Assembly (NCBI GenBank): GCA_005801425.1
Contig: SYDY01000092.1
Coordinates: 1-14,267, forward strand
From: Bdellovibrionales bacterium
GTDB taxonomy: Bacteria > Myxococcota > XYA12-FULL-58-9 > SYDY01
DNA length: 14,267 bases
Direction: 5' to 3'
Made by a program: the position numbers and the translations under genes
Part shown: positions 7,633 to 13,864 of the stretch, piece after piece
Layout: each line of letters starts with the position of its first letter
Position numbering within the stretch: the first letter of the stretch is position 1
The notes under the pieces: model-generated
Told to the model about the DNA's origin: nothing
Seen by the model: the letters and a program-made list of their open reading frames with translations, nothing else
Databases searched by the model: none

Positions 7633-8190
7633 ATGAAAAATATCATTCTTGCGTCGGCATCCCCCAGACGTCGCGAATTGTTGACCCACGCAGGTTTTTC
7701 GTTGACCATTGTGAATCCCGATGCCGATGAAACCTGGCCTTCGGGTGGAACACCTGAAGAAGCCGTGATGGAAATTGCACGACGCAAATTGAATGCTGTT
7801 GGGTTGCATGACCATTTGCCGGTTCTCGCCGCAGACACGGTGGTGTGGCAACATGGTGAGGCCATCGGTAAACCCACCGATAGAGATCACGCTCGGCGTA
7901 TGCTTCGGCAATTGTCGGGCACGTGTCACACGGTGATCACAGGATTTTGTGTCGGATATCGTGGGCGCATATTGCAAGAAAGTGTAAAAACCGAAGTGTG
8001 GTTTAGGCCGTTGTCTAACGATGATATCGAAGATTATCTTGCAACAGGTGAGGGCGACGACAAAGCGGGAAGCTATGCGGTGCAAGGTATTGGTGCGGGG
8101 TTGGTGGATCGCATTGAAGGCTCGTACACCAATATTATTGGTTTGCCGGTGCGCGAAGTGATCGAACTTTTAAAGAAAATTAATCAATGA
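7633..8190 (+). CDS. maf: Maf/YhdE-family nucleoside triphosphate pyrophosphatase
   Basis: Maf proteins hydrolyse dTTP, UTP or modified nucleotides to the monophosphate and are linked to septum inhibition in some bacteria. The 185-residue protein has the full family length and motifs: ASASPRRRELL (7-17), the catalytic-base region AADTVV (D68), IGKP (near 78-81), DKAGSYAVQG, and IEGSYTNIIGLP near the C-terminus. The pattern suits the dTTP/UTP pyrophosphatase (YhdE) subgroup, although the subgroup assignment is tentative. The start at 7633 places MKNIILASASPRR correctly; no strong Shine-Dalgarno is seen, and it is 10 bases after the P450 stop. The stop overlaps the next start as ATGA, so translation of maf and yggS is probably coupled. 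Confidence 0.95.
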   Translation: MKNIILASASPRRRELLTHAGFSLTIVNPDADETWPSGGTPEEAVMEIARRKLNAVGLHDHLPVLAADTVVWQHGEAIGKPTDRDHARRMLRQLSGTCHTVITGFCVGYRGRILQESVKTEVWFRPLSNDDIEDYLATGEGDDKAGSYAVQGIGAGLVDRIEGSYTNIIGLPVREVIELLKKINQ

Positions 8191-8876
8191 AGATCTCGGA
8201 ACGGTTGGACAGAATTCGTGGGCAAATAGAACAAGCGGCTGTGCAATCAGGACGCAATCCCGACGAAATCACCTTGGTTGCCGTCTCCAAAACGCAGCCT
8301 CTCAGTGCTATAGAAGAAGCATACGAAGCAGGCCAGCGCCATTTTGGTGAAAACTATCCCCAAGAGCTCGAACTTAAAAGTGCAGCACTTGTGCATTTGC
8401 CTGATCTGGTGTGGCATTTTATCGGCCGATTGCAGCGCAACAAAATCAAGATCCCATGGCGCGATGCCCATTGGCTGCATACGATAGATCGCGTTGAATT
8501 GTGGGAGTCGCTCGTGGCCCGTGCCGATCAGTTCCCCCACGAGCGTCCAGATGCCATGCCTCCATTGCAATGTTTGATGCAAATCAATGCGGACAATGAT
8601 CCATCCAAAGCGGGGTTTGTAATCGACGATGTTCAAAAAATATCCGATGCGATTGCGTTGCATACGTCGCCGCGTCTTGTGGTGTGTGGTGCGATGACGA
8701 TCCCTTCAGTCGGAGGTGATCCCGAACATGCCTTTCATATTTTGCGCAATATGGCGGCATCATGCGGATTGGGTCGTATGCTCTCTATGGGGATGAGCGG
8801 CGATTTTGAAAAGGCCATTGCGTGTGGTTCCACCATGGTGCGTGTGGGAACGGCAATTTTTGGGGAGCGTGGTTGA
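8187..8876 (+). CDS. yggS: YggS/PROSC-family pyridoxal-phosphate homeostasis protein
   Basis: YggS proteins bind PLP without known enzyme activity and keep vitamin B6 and amino-acid pools balanced in the cytoplasm. The 229 residues show the family hallmarks: VAVSKTQP with the PLP lysine K35, FGENYPQEL (53-61), WHFIGRLQRNK (76-86), QINADNDPSKAGF, and LSMGMSGDFEKAIACGSTMVRVGTAIFG at the C-terminus, which holds the phosphate-binding residues. Length is normal. Its ATG overlaps the maf stop (ATGA). The divIVA gene begins about 50 bases later. yggS next to division genes such as divIVA or sepF is a widely conserved arrangement, best known in Gram-positives. Confidence 0.96.
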   Translation: MKISERLDRIRGQIEQAAVQSGRNPDEITLVAVSKTQPLSAIEEAYEAGQRHFGENYPQELELKSAALVHLPDLVWHFIGRLQRNKIKIPWRDAHWLHTIDRVELWESLVARADQFPHERPDAMPPLQCLMQINADNDPSKAGFVIDDVQKISDAIALHTSPRLVVCGAMTIPSVGGDPEHAFHILRNMAASCGLGRMLSMGMSGDFEKAIACGSTMVRVGTAIFGERG

Positions 8877-8924
8877 TGTGAAAAAAATTGGCATCCTCGC
8901 CCTTCAACGCCATAACGAGTGATC

Positions 8925-9449
8925 ATGACAGGAAAGTTCACCCCGATCGACATTGTGCAGCATGCGTTTCCTTACAGCATACGTGGGTATCGTCCTTCGG
9001 AGGTACGTGCCTTTTTGGAGATGGTAAGCCATCACATGACGAGCGTGCTGGAGTCCATGGCAACACTTAAAAACGAACTTGAGGCCACAAAGCAGATCCT
9101 TGCGGATCATCAAAGCCGCGAGGCCGATTTGCGCAACGCCATGCTGACAGCGCAACGGGCCATCGACGATGTGCGTGGGATCGCACAAAAAGAGGCGCAG
9201 GTGGTGATGGGGCAGGCCGAGGTTGAGGCCGATAAAATTCTTCATGGTGCCCATGTGATGGCTACCCACGTGCGCAGTGATGTGGCATCGTTGAAAGCAC
9301 AACGCTTACGTTTGGTTGAAGAGATACGCGGCATTGTCAATACGCATCAGCGCTTGCTGGATGCGATGGATGACGCTATCTCTGAAGCGCCTGAAGAAGC
9401 ACAGATCATGTTTTTGGATGCGGTAAGGGCGCCCGCGCCACCAAGGTAA
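8925..9449 (+). CDS. divIVA: DivIVA-domain protein
   Basis: The 174-residue product begins with a DivIVA N-terminal domain: KFTPIDIVQHAFPYSIRGYRPSEVRAFLEMV (about 4-34), compare TPLDI..xxF..xxxGYxxxEVxxFL in the family. It continues as a long alpha-helical coiled coil (about 35-150), interrupted by the EAQVVMGQAEVEADKIL type of repeat common in DivIVA proteins, and a short proline-containing tail. DivIVA proteins sense negative membrane curvature at poles and septa and recruit partners. In Bdellovibrio a DivIVA affects progeny shape. The ATG at 8925 is preferred; a GTG at 8919 would add two residues. It sits between yggS and yggU with small gaps, so it belongs to the same operon. Confidence 0.88.
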   Translation: MTGKFTPIDIVQHAFPYSIRGYRPSEVRAFLEMVSHHMTSVLESMATLKNELEATKQILADHQSREADLRNAMLTAQRAIDDVRGIAQKEAQVVMGQAEVEADKILHGAHVMATHVRSDVASLKAQRLRLVEEIRGIVNTHQRLLDAMDDAISEAPEEAQIMFLDAVRAPAPPR

Positions 9450-9457
9450 GTCACCCG

Positions 9458-9760
9458 ATGGATGAGCCGTGGGCCCACGAGGCCGGAACCGATATTCTCA
9501 TGGATGTTTTGGTCGTACCCAAGGCTTCGCGTACACGTATTGTGGGGATCCATGATGAACGATTGCGGATCCAAATTTCGGCGGCGCCCAGCGACAATCA
9601 AGCGAATGAGGCGTTGATTAAATTCCTCGCGAAAGCATTGGATATCTCAAAATCACGGGTTGAAATTGTGTCAGGCGCTACAGCACGCCGTAAAACGGTG
9701 CGTGTGCATGCCATGCGACAGATGCAGGTGGTGCTGAAATTGAAACCCAAGACGGTCTAA
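9458..9760 (+). CDS. yggU: YggU-family protein (DUF167 / UPF0235)
   Basis: This is a 100-residue protein of the conserved but functionally obscure DUF167 family. The core VVPKASRTRIVG (19-30), followed by LRIQISAAPSDNQANEALIKFLAKAL and the basic strand ISKSRVEIVSGATARRKTVRV, is diagnostic. The family fold is a small alpha/beta domain; its role is unknown. It starts 8 bases after the divIVA stop and closes the plus-strand operon. Its TAA stop (9758-9760) overlaps the TAG stop of the convergent lipoprotein gene, leaving no room for a terminator between them. Confidence 0.93.
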   Translation: MDEPWAHEAGTDILMDVLVVPKASRTRIVGIHDERLRIQISAAPSDNQANEALIKFLAKALDISKSRVEIVSGATARRKTVRVHAMRQMQVVLKLKPKTV

Positions 9761-10254
9761 GGCGCGATTTTTTCGCTTAACCAGAGGCGCGTGTTGTTCA
9801 CGGAATCAGTCAGCTCACCATAGGATTGCTTAAATCCGTTTTGCAGGTTTTCCCAGGTGGATTCCATGCTGGCTTCAACCTGATCAAGCCGATTCTTCGC
9901 TTGTGTCCACTTTGCGCGTGTTGCCTTGATTCGGAGCTTGGCATCGGCCTTTGCTGCGTCGCGTGAGCGATCGGCCTTTGCCGTGAGCGCATCAAGTTCA
10001 CTTTGAATGTCTGCAAGCTCTTTTTTCATCTTTCCGATGAACTCAGATTTTTGTGCGTAGACATACTCTTGCTTTGCAAGCGTCGCTTCGCTTTGGGCTT
10101 TGGCGAGCTGTGCCTCTGTCTCTTCGTTGCGTTGTTCAGCCTTAGACGATTCCATGGCCTTGGGCTCTGTGGGAGCTTCAGCATTCATGGACGCGCAGGC
10201 TGTGATCGCAGTGGCAGTGAGGATAAATGTGATGGTTCTGTTCATCGTTTTCAT
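9757..10254 (-). CDS. Coiled-coil lipoprotein, paralogue of 11660-12142
   Basis: The 165-residue precursor has a lipoprotein signal ending in ITAC, so the mature protein would begin at lipidated C20; residue +2 is Ala, not Asp, which favours the outer membrane. After a polar linker (about 21-62) comes a charged helical domain of 103 residues that aligns without gaps to the second lipoprotein, about half identical by hand count, including AQK.EF..KMKKE.AD.Q.ELDAL, TWE and the exact ending SEKIAP. The ATG at 10254 is chosen because AAGGA lies 5 bases upstream; an ATG at 10245 is possible, and the frame extends further up without a ribosome site. It starts 15 bases after the 10270-10572 coil gene stops, so the two are surely co-transcribed. 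Function is unknown; a periplasmic spacer or stress-protective role is inference. Confidence 0.85.
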   Translation of the reverse strand: MKTMNRTITFILTATAITACASMNAEAPTEPKAMESSKAEQRNEETEAQLAKAQSEATLAKQEYVYAQKSEFIGKMKKELADIQSELDALTAKADRSRDAAKADAKLRIKATRAKWTQAKNRLDQVEASMESTWENLQNGFKQSYGELTDSVNNTRLWLSEKIAP

Positions 10255-10269
10255 GTTTGTCCTTAGCAT

Positions 10270-10572
10270 TTATGAAATTGTTTTTTTGATACGACTCAAG
10301 ATGGCATCTGCTGCACCACTGACCTGATTCCATTTGTCGGTGAGATCTGTTTTTAAGGTGTCCCAAGTGTCGTCCGCGGCAACCTTGATGGTTTCAAGAT
10401 GTTGCGAGCCTGCGGTTTGGATCTTTTTGAGTTCACTGAGTTCATCGAGTAACTCTTTTTTCGTATTGAGTGCAGCCTTCTCGGCCTCTGCCTGAAGAAC
10501 CTCAAGCTTTGCGCCCCAAATTTTAAGTTGTGCTTCCATTTTCGATTGGTAGTCTTCTCTGCTTGTTTCCAT
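10270..10572 (-). CDS. sll1863-type stress-response coiled-coil protein (copy 2)
   Basis: This 100-residue soluble protein has no signal peptide. It begins METSREDYQSKMEAQLKIW and continues as a near-continuous amphipathic helix with EKAALNTKKELLDELSELKK and a C-terminal DDTWDTLKTDLTDKW segment. That layout matches the sll1863 family of small stress-response coiled-coil proteins. It aligns without gaps to the product of 11024-11329, about 58% identical by hand count. The ATG at 10572 is preferred because AAAGGA lies just upstream (GAACAAAGGAAAAATTATG) and the paralogue starts at the same residue; the frame runs 25 codons further upstream without support. It is the first gene of a two-gene operon with the lipoprotein at 10254. 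It is probably cytoplasmic; molecular role unknown. Confidence 0.85.
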   Translation of the reverse strand: METSREDYQSKMEAQLKIWGAKLEVLQAEAEKAALNTKKELLDELSELKKIQTAGSQHLETIKVAADDTWDTLKTDLTDKWNQVSGAADAILSRIKKTIS

Positions 10573-10642
10573 AATTTTTCCTTTGTTCGGGTTTTCGATG
10601 ACGCAACGTAACACGGTTCGCTCGGAAAGGGTGATTTTTTCG

Positions 10643-10657
10643 CGCAATTATATTGCG
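10643..10657. promoter_or_regulatory. Palindrome over a TATAAT box upstream of the coil-lipoprotein operon
   Basis: CGCAAT-TAT-ATTGCG is a perfect 6-base dyad. Read on the minus strand its centre contains TATAAT (10652-10647), a consensus -10 box about 75 bases upstream of the ATG at 10572. No good -35 is seen 17 bases further up. A repressor or activator site covering the promoter is plausible. Confidence 0.35.
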
Positions 10658-10685
10658 ATGTCATATTTTGATACCTATGTATTGG

Positions 10686-10835
10686 TTATGGTAATGGCGG
10701 TTTTCGAATGATCCGAACTAGGACCATCACGATTGCCACGACCAACAGAATATGAATGAATCCACCCATGGTGTAGGAGCTGACGAGGCCAAGCACCCAT
10801 AGTATGCATAATATGATCGCGATCGTGAACAACAT
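10686..10835 (-). CDS. lmo0937-type small two-helix membrane protein
   Basis: This 49-residue protein begins MLFTIAIILCILWVLGLVSS, is followed by YTMGGFIHILLVVAIVMVL, and ends in a short basic tail RIIRKPPLP. The two hydrophobic helices (about 2-20 and 25-43) separated by a Y-T-x-G-G-F-I-H turn are characteristic of the lmo0937 family of tiny inner-membrane proteins. The Listeria namesake belongs to the SigB general stress regulon; function is unknown. A strong ribosome site (GGAGAAGG) lies 3-5 bases upstream of the ATG. It stands alone between the two coil genes on the same strand, with about 188 bases upstream and 113 downstream. Its position supports a stress theme for the cluster. Confidence 0.88.
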   Translation of the reverse strand: MLFTIAIILCILWVLGLVSSYTMGGFIHILLVVAIVMVLVRIIRKPPLP

Positions 10836-11023
10836 GTTCCTTCTCCATGAATTTAGGATTTAGACCGATTTCATACCGAATTGATCCTATTGGGCTTGGT
10901 CATTTGGTTTTTCTCTTTGTCGCCAAAAATCTCCACATATGAATATTGCATCGTTTTGGCTTCTTGATAAAAACAAAAGTACCGGCGCCAAATAGAACCA
11001 CTTCGATATGAAAACGGTCTATT

Positions 11024-11329
11024 TTAATGTCGGGCTGACTTCTTGATGCGGTCCAAGAGAGCATCCGCTGTACCACTGACCCGGTCCCATTTGTCTGCGA
11101 GCTCTGTTTTTATCGTATTCCAGGCGGCATCGCTCGTCGCTTTAATGTATTCAAGCTGCTCCTTGCCTTCGTGTTGTAATTTTTTGAGCTCTTCCAGCTC
11201 GGTGAGCAACTCATTTTTTGTGCTGATCGCGGCCTTTTCCAGCTTTGCATGGAGAGTTTTAAGTTGGGTGTCCCAGATTTTGAGCTGTGTTTCCATTTCT
11301 TGCTGATAGCTATGTCGACTTGTTTCCAT
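11024..11329 (-). CDS. sll1863-type stress-response coiled-coil protein (copy 1)
   Basis: This 101-residue soluble coiled-coil protein is the gapless paralogue of 10270-10572. It shares METSR..YQ..ME.QLKIW at the N-terminus, EKAA..TK.ELL.EL.ELKK in the middle, and T.KT.L.DKW..VSG.ADA.L.RIKK at the C-terminus. GGAGG lies 8 bases before the ATG at 11329, which fixes the start; a TTG further upstream in frame is rejected because the ribosome site lies inside that extension. No lipoprotein follows it directly; the next gene on the strand is the two-helix membrane protein at 10835. It is divergent from the small basic-protein gene at 11455 across an AT-rich region with a dyad. The product is probably cytoplasmic and stress-induced, by family analogy. 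Confidence 0.85.
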   Translation of the reverse strand: METSRHSYQQEMETQLKIWDTQLKTLHAKLEKAAISTKNELLTELEELKKLQHEGKEQLEYIKATSDAAWNTIKTELADKWDRVSGTADALLDRIKKSARH

Positions 11330-11351
11330 GATTTTTTCCTCCAAAAACGAG

Positions 11352-11382
11352 ATGTAGTCTTTTGTGGTTTTTTTGACTACAT
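11352..11382. promoter_or_regulatory. Dyad ATGTAGTC / GACTACAT in the divergent promoter region
   Basis: ATGTAGTC (11352-11359) and GACTACAT (11375-11382) are perfect 8-base inverted repeats around a T-rich 15-base spacer. The right arm overlaps TTGACT (11373-11378), a possible -35 for the plus-strand small gene. It sits between the coil gene (start 11329) and the small gene (start 11455), so one regulator could control both. Confidence 0.35.
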
Positions 11383-11454
11383 TTCGATTGTTTTATTTTG
11401 CATTAACTCTTTGTTTATTGCTAATTTTTATTTCAAATTTCGGAGGATATTCAG

Positions 11455-11595
11455 ATGCCATTAAAAAAAGGTTCCAGCCCCAAAGTCATTTCGAGCAATA
11501 TCAAAAAGGAAATAAAGGCTGGGAAAAGTCAGAAGCAAGCAGTGGCGATTGCTTTGAAAGTCGCTGGAAAATCTAAAAATCAAAAGAAAAAATAG
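11455..11595 (+). CDS. Small basic protein with [14 protein letters not shown] motif
   Basis: This 46-residue, lysine-rich protein starts [20 protein letters not shown], continues with [19 protein letters not shown] and ends in a KNQKKK tail. I recognise this as a widespread small protein type in Proteobacteria and phages ([13 protein letters not shown] with .[13 protein letters not shown]); its function is unknown, and nucleic-acid binding is only a guess from the charge. GGAGG (11443-11447) 7 bases before the ATG is a strong ribosome site. It is the only plus-strand gene in the 9757-13819 block. It is divergent from the coil gene at 11329 and convergent with the lipoprotein ending at 11660, with 64 bases between stops. 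The gene is AT-rich compared with its surroundings. Confidence 0.8.
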   Translation: MPLKKGSSPKVISSNIKKEIKAGKSQKQAVAIALKVAGKSKNQKKK

Positions 11596-11659
11596 ACTAT
11601 AAAATATGGGCGACCGGTCGGTCACTTACGGGAAACGGGCATCTCTATGAGCGGGAGTC

Positions 11660-12142
11660 TTAAGGAGCGATTTTTTCGCTGGCCCATTGACGTGCCTGAT
11701 TGAAGGATTCCTTCAACTCAGTGTTGGCTTGCTTTACGCTGTTGCGCACGGCTTCCCATGTGGCTTCGGTGCTGGTTTCGATCTGTCCGAGGGTTGTCTT
11801 GGCTGCTGCCAATTTTTCACCAGCGGCTTTGATCTTGGCTTGGCCTTCAGTTTTCACGGGATCCATTGCTGCATTTACTTTGGCAGAAAGCGCATCCAAT
11901 TCAACTTGGAGATCGGCCACTTCTTTTTTCATCTTGTCGTTGAATTCAACCTTTTGTGCAAAGGTGTATTCAGGCATCGCTGCTGCATCTGGGGCAGGGG
12001 CTGGCGCTGCTTCCATGGGTTGCTCAGCCGCTGGGGCTGCTACTTCAGCTGGCATAGGTGCTGGCTCAGCATCTTTTTTGGTGCAACCGACGAATGCAGC
12101 GGACATGGTCAAGAATGTTATAGCACGTGTTGTCTTTTTCAT
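11660..12142 (-). CDS. Coiled-coil lipoprotein, paralogue of 9757-10254
   Basis: The 160-residue precursor begins MKKTTRAITFLTMSAAFVGC, a lipoprotein signal with C20 as the lipidation site. The -3 residue is Phe, which is tolerated but less common. The mature protein has an Ala/Pro/Glu-rich linker (about 21-57) and then the 103-residue charged helical domain shared with the other lipoprotein, ending in the same SEKIAP. Even the last codons are nearly identical in DNA (AGCGAAAAAATCGC-CCTTA). AGGA 5 bases upstream supports the ATG at 12142. It follows the GGDEF gene on the same strand after 147 bases, in which a sigma-54-like element is visible, so it likely has its own promoter. It is probably an outer-membrane-anchored periplasmic coil; exact role unknown. 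Confidence 0.87.
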   Translation of the reverse strand: MKKTTRAITFLTMSAAFVGCTKKDAEPAPMPAEVAAPAAEQPMEAAPAPAPDAAAMPEYTFAQKVEFNDKMKKEVADLQVELDALSAKVNAAMDPVKTEGQAKIKAAGEKLAAAKTTLGQIETSTEATWEAVRNSVKQANTELKESFNQARQWASEKIAP

Positions 12143-12202
12143 AATTTCCTCAAACTGAATGGGAGAAAGTGCCCGTATATGTTAATTATTTGCGCGATGG
12201 AA

Positions 12203-12216
12203 GCTTAATGCTAGCC
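12203..12216 (-). promoter_or_regulatory. Sigma-54-like GG-N10-GC element upstream of the lipoprotein
   Basis: On the minus strand TTGGC followed by AAGCT has the GG (12216-12215) and GC (12204-12203) ten bases apart, the spacing of sigma-54 -24/-12 elements, about 60 bases upstream of the ATG at 12142. The -24 part is good, the -12 part (AAGCT instead of TTGCT) is poor. A 6-base dyad ATGCTA/TAGCAT (12208-12226) overlaps it. Confidence 0.2.
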
Positions 12217-12289
12217 AAAATAGCATCCTTGCGCAGAACATTATCAAATATCATTGCCACATTCGCAACAAAAATGAAATGGGTGAAAT

Positions 12290-13273
12290 TTAACGAATTC
12301 TGACTGACCCGGGCCCTAGTGCACGCGCTTGGTTGAGAACGTCTTCCGCGGCGGCCACCACGTCGGCGCCATGCTCATAGTCGCTGGTCGCACTCGGGAA
12401 ACACAGTCCACCAATGCATGCGCTCATTTGTACGCCATGGTATTTTTTTGTATTCACAACGGCACGGGCACGTTCGGCCACATCGTGCAACATGACCTGC
12501 ATGGACATATCACCGGTGGAGGTGATCAAAATCGCGAATTTGTCGGAACTGTAGCGCGCGACCAAACCATCGGTTCGCAGCACTTCGGCAATGGTGGCTG
12601 CGATATCGGCAAGGGCACGGTCGCCCATTTCAGCACCAGCGGCATCGTTGACGCGCTTAAAACCATCGAGATCCAGCAGCAAAATACCTGCTGGCTGATC
12701 AATGCTTGCGACCCGAAGGGCTTTGTTGGTTTCGACCAAAAAGAAACTGCTGTTGGGCAATCCCGTGAGTGGATCGTTGGTTGCACTTTCAAAGAAGCGC
12801 GCATTTTCCATGGCCACCGCAACCTGCTGGGCCAACAGTTCAAGCAGCGCGGGTCGCAATTCGTGGGTTTGATCGTCGCAAACCTGCTGACCTTCGATGT
12901 GCACCGCACCGACCACGTCATGGTCGGTGAGCATCAAAGGAATGGATGCCACCAGTTGCGGAGGCATGTTGGGTTCATCAGCGGTTTCGACGGAAATATG
13001 GGGCGTGCGGTCTTTGCACACGCGGGCCACGGTTCGTTTAATAAGCGGTGGCAATTTTTTGATCAATTCGCCACCATCGCAGACCGCTTGGCCGCGGCAC
13101 ACGGGTTCCGCTTTTTCGCCATCCACGGTAAAGAGCCACGCACGTTGTCCTCGGCTTAATTCCAGAAATGCGTTAAGTACCGTTGGAACCAAACGATCGA
13201 ATTCACGAATGCGCATCATCTGACGACTGCGTGAAAGCAACCAATGAAGATTTTCGGTGGTATCTTTGGCCAT
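12290..13273 (-). CDS. GAF domain plus degenerate GGDEF domain protein
   Basis: The product is 327 residues from the ATG at 13273; a GTG start at 13309 is possible, and no Shine-Dalgarno decides between them. An N-terminal helix leads into a GAF-type sensor domain (about 25-160) and then a GGDEF-family domain (about 162-325) that begins with the usual NDPLTGLPN. Metal-binding DLDGFKRVND (201-210) is intact, but the signature motif reads YSSDKF (241-246) instead of YGGDEF, and no RxxD inhibitory site precedes it. Diguanylate cyclase activity is therefore unlikely; it may bind GTP or c-di-GMP-related ligands or signal through protein contacts. No membrane segment is seen, so it is cytoplasmic. 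It lies 48 bases downstream of the lipoprotein gene at 13819 on the same strand and may be co-transcribed with it. Confidence 0.87.
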   Translation of the reverse strand: MAKDTTENLHWLLSRSRQMMRIREFDRLVPTVLNAFLELSRGQRAWLFTVDGEKAEPVCRGQAVCDGGELIKKLPPLIKRTVARVCKDRTPHISVETADEPNMPPQLVASIPLMLTDHDVVGAVHIEGQQVCDDQTHELRPALLELLAQQVAVAMENARFFESATNDPLTGLPNSSFFLVETNKALRVASIDQPAGILLLDLDGFKRVNDAAGAEMGDRALADIAATIAEVLRTDGLVARYSSDKFAILITSTGDMSMQVMLHDVAERARAVVNTKKYHGVQMSACIGGLCFPSATSDYEHGADVVAAAEDVLNQARALGPGSVRIR

Positions 13274-13321
13274 GATTGCGCGCAAATAGCAGTTTAAATG
13301 AAGGATCACAAACGAGTATCA

Positions 13322-13819
13322 CTACATTTTCGTTGTAATGCTGTCGATCAAATTTTCAAACGATCCTAAGGTTTCTGTCGCGTCGCTCCATGGCGCTCCA
13401 GCAGATATCAAAAGTGCATGGGTTTTGTGTGGAACAATGATGCCTGCTTGCATTCTCTTTTCGCCCAAGACTGAAAATTGCACGACATACCAAAGTCCAA
13501 TGGCTTCATCGAATTGACGTGCGCCTTGGGTGAGCCATGTAATGTCTTCGACATCGGTTCGTGCGCTGAACCAGGTGTTGTTCAGTTCACCATCGCTCCA
13601 TGGTGCTTCTTGAATGCTGATGGTTCCAAACATGCGTCCCCGTTTGAATGCAATGGCATGTTCGAGTCGCTCCATCCACCAGCCTTCAGGAGGGTCAAGA
13701 CCTAGGTCCATATTGGGAAACTGCAATACCACGGCATGAGGCGCGTCTTCGGGCGGGGTGTACGAAGGCCCACAGGCCACGACCAATAAGAAGAGCCCAA
13801 TAAATAAGCACTTTGACAC
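13322..13819 (-). CDS. Predicted lipoprotein of unknown function
   Basis: The 165-residue precursor has a lipoprotein signal, MSKCLFIGLFLLVVAC, with C16 as the lipidation site and Gly at +2. The mature part is a compact mixed domain rich in Trp and aromatic residues (DPPEGWWMERLEHAIAF, EAPWSD, GAPWSD), with an alternating strand pattern through WYVVQFSVLGEKRMQAGIIV. I do not recognise a family. The start is a GTG at 13819, supported by AAGGGG about 8 bases upstream; no ATG in this frame precedes the signal peptide. It is divergent from the hypothetical gene at 13865 across 45 bases and upstream of the GGDEF gene on the same strand. The location is probably the outer-membrane periplasmic face. 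Confidence 0.75.
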   Translation of the reverse strand: MSKCLFIGLFLLVVACGPSYTPPEDAPHAVVLQFPNMDLGLDPPEGWWMERLEHAIAFKRGRMFGTISIQEAPWSDGELNNTWFSARTDVEDITWLTQGARQFDEAIGLWYVVQFSVLGEKRMQAGIIVPHKTHALLISAGAPWSDATETLGSFENLIDSITTKM

Positions 13820-13864
13820 GAAATCATCCCCTTCATTCGAACACTTTGGTGTATGCTTTCTAGT

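Noticed and set aside
9541-9553. GTGGGGATCCATG resembling part of the REP-like unit at 14183
   Set aside because: It lies inside yggU, encodes conserved family sequence and has no matching stem arm, so it is a coincidence.
11687-12208. Plus-strand frames of 152 and 173 codons over the lipoprotein gene
   Set aside because: They are antisense to a lipoprotein with a signal peptide and a clear paralogue; the translations are Cys/Phe-rich or Ala/Ser-rich shadows.
12329-13159. A 276-codon plus-strand open frame
   Set aside because: It is wholly antisense to the GAF-GGDEF gene, whose domains are clear; the translation is rich in His, Gly and Gln, as expected from reversed coding sequence.
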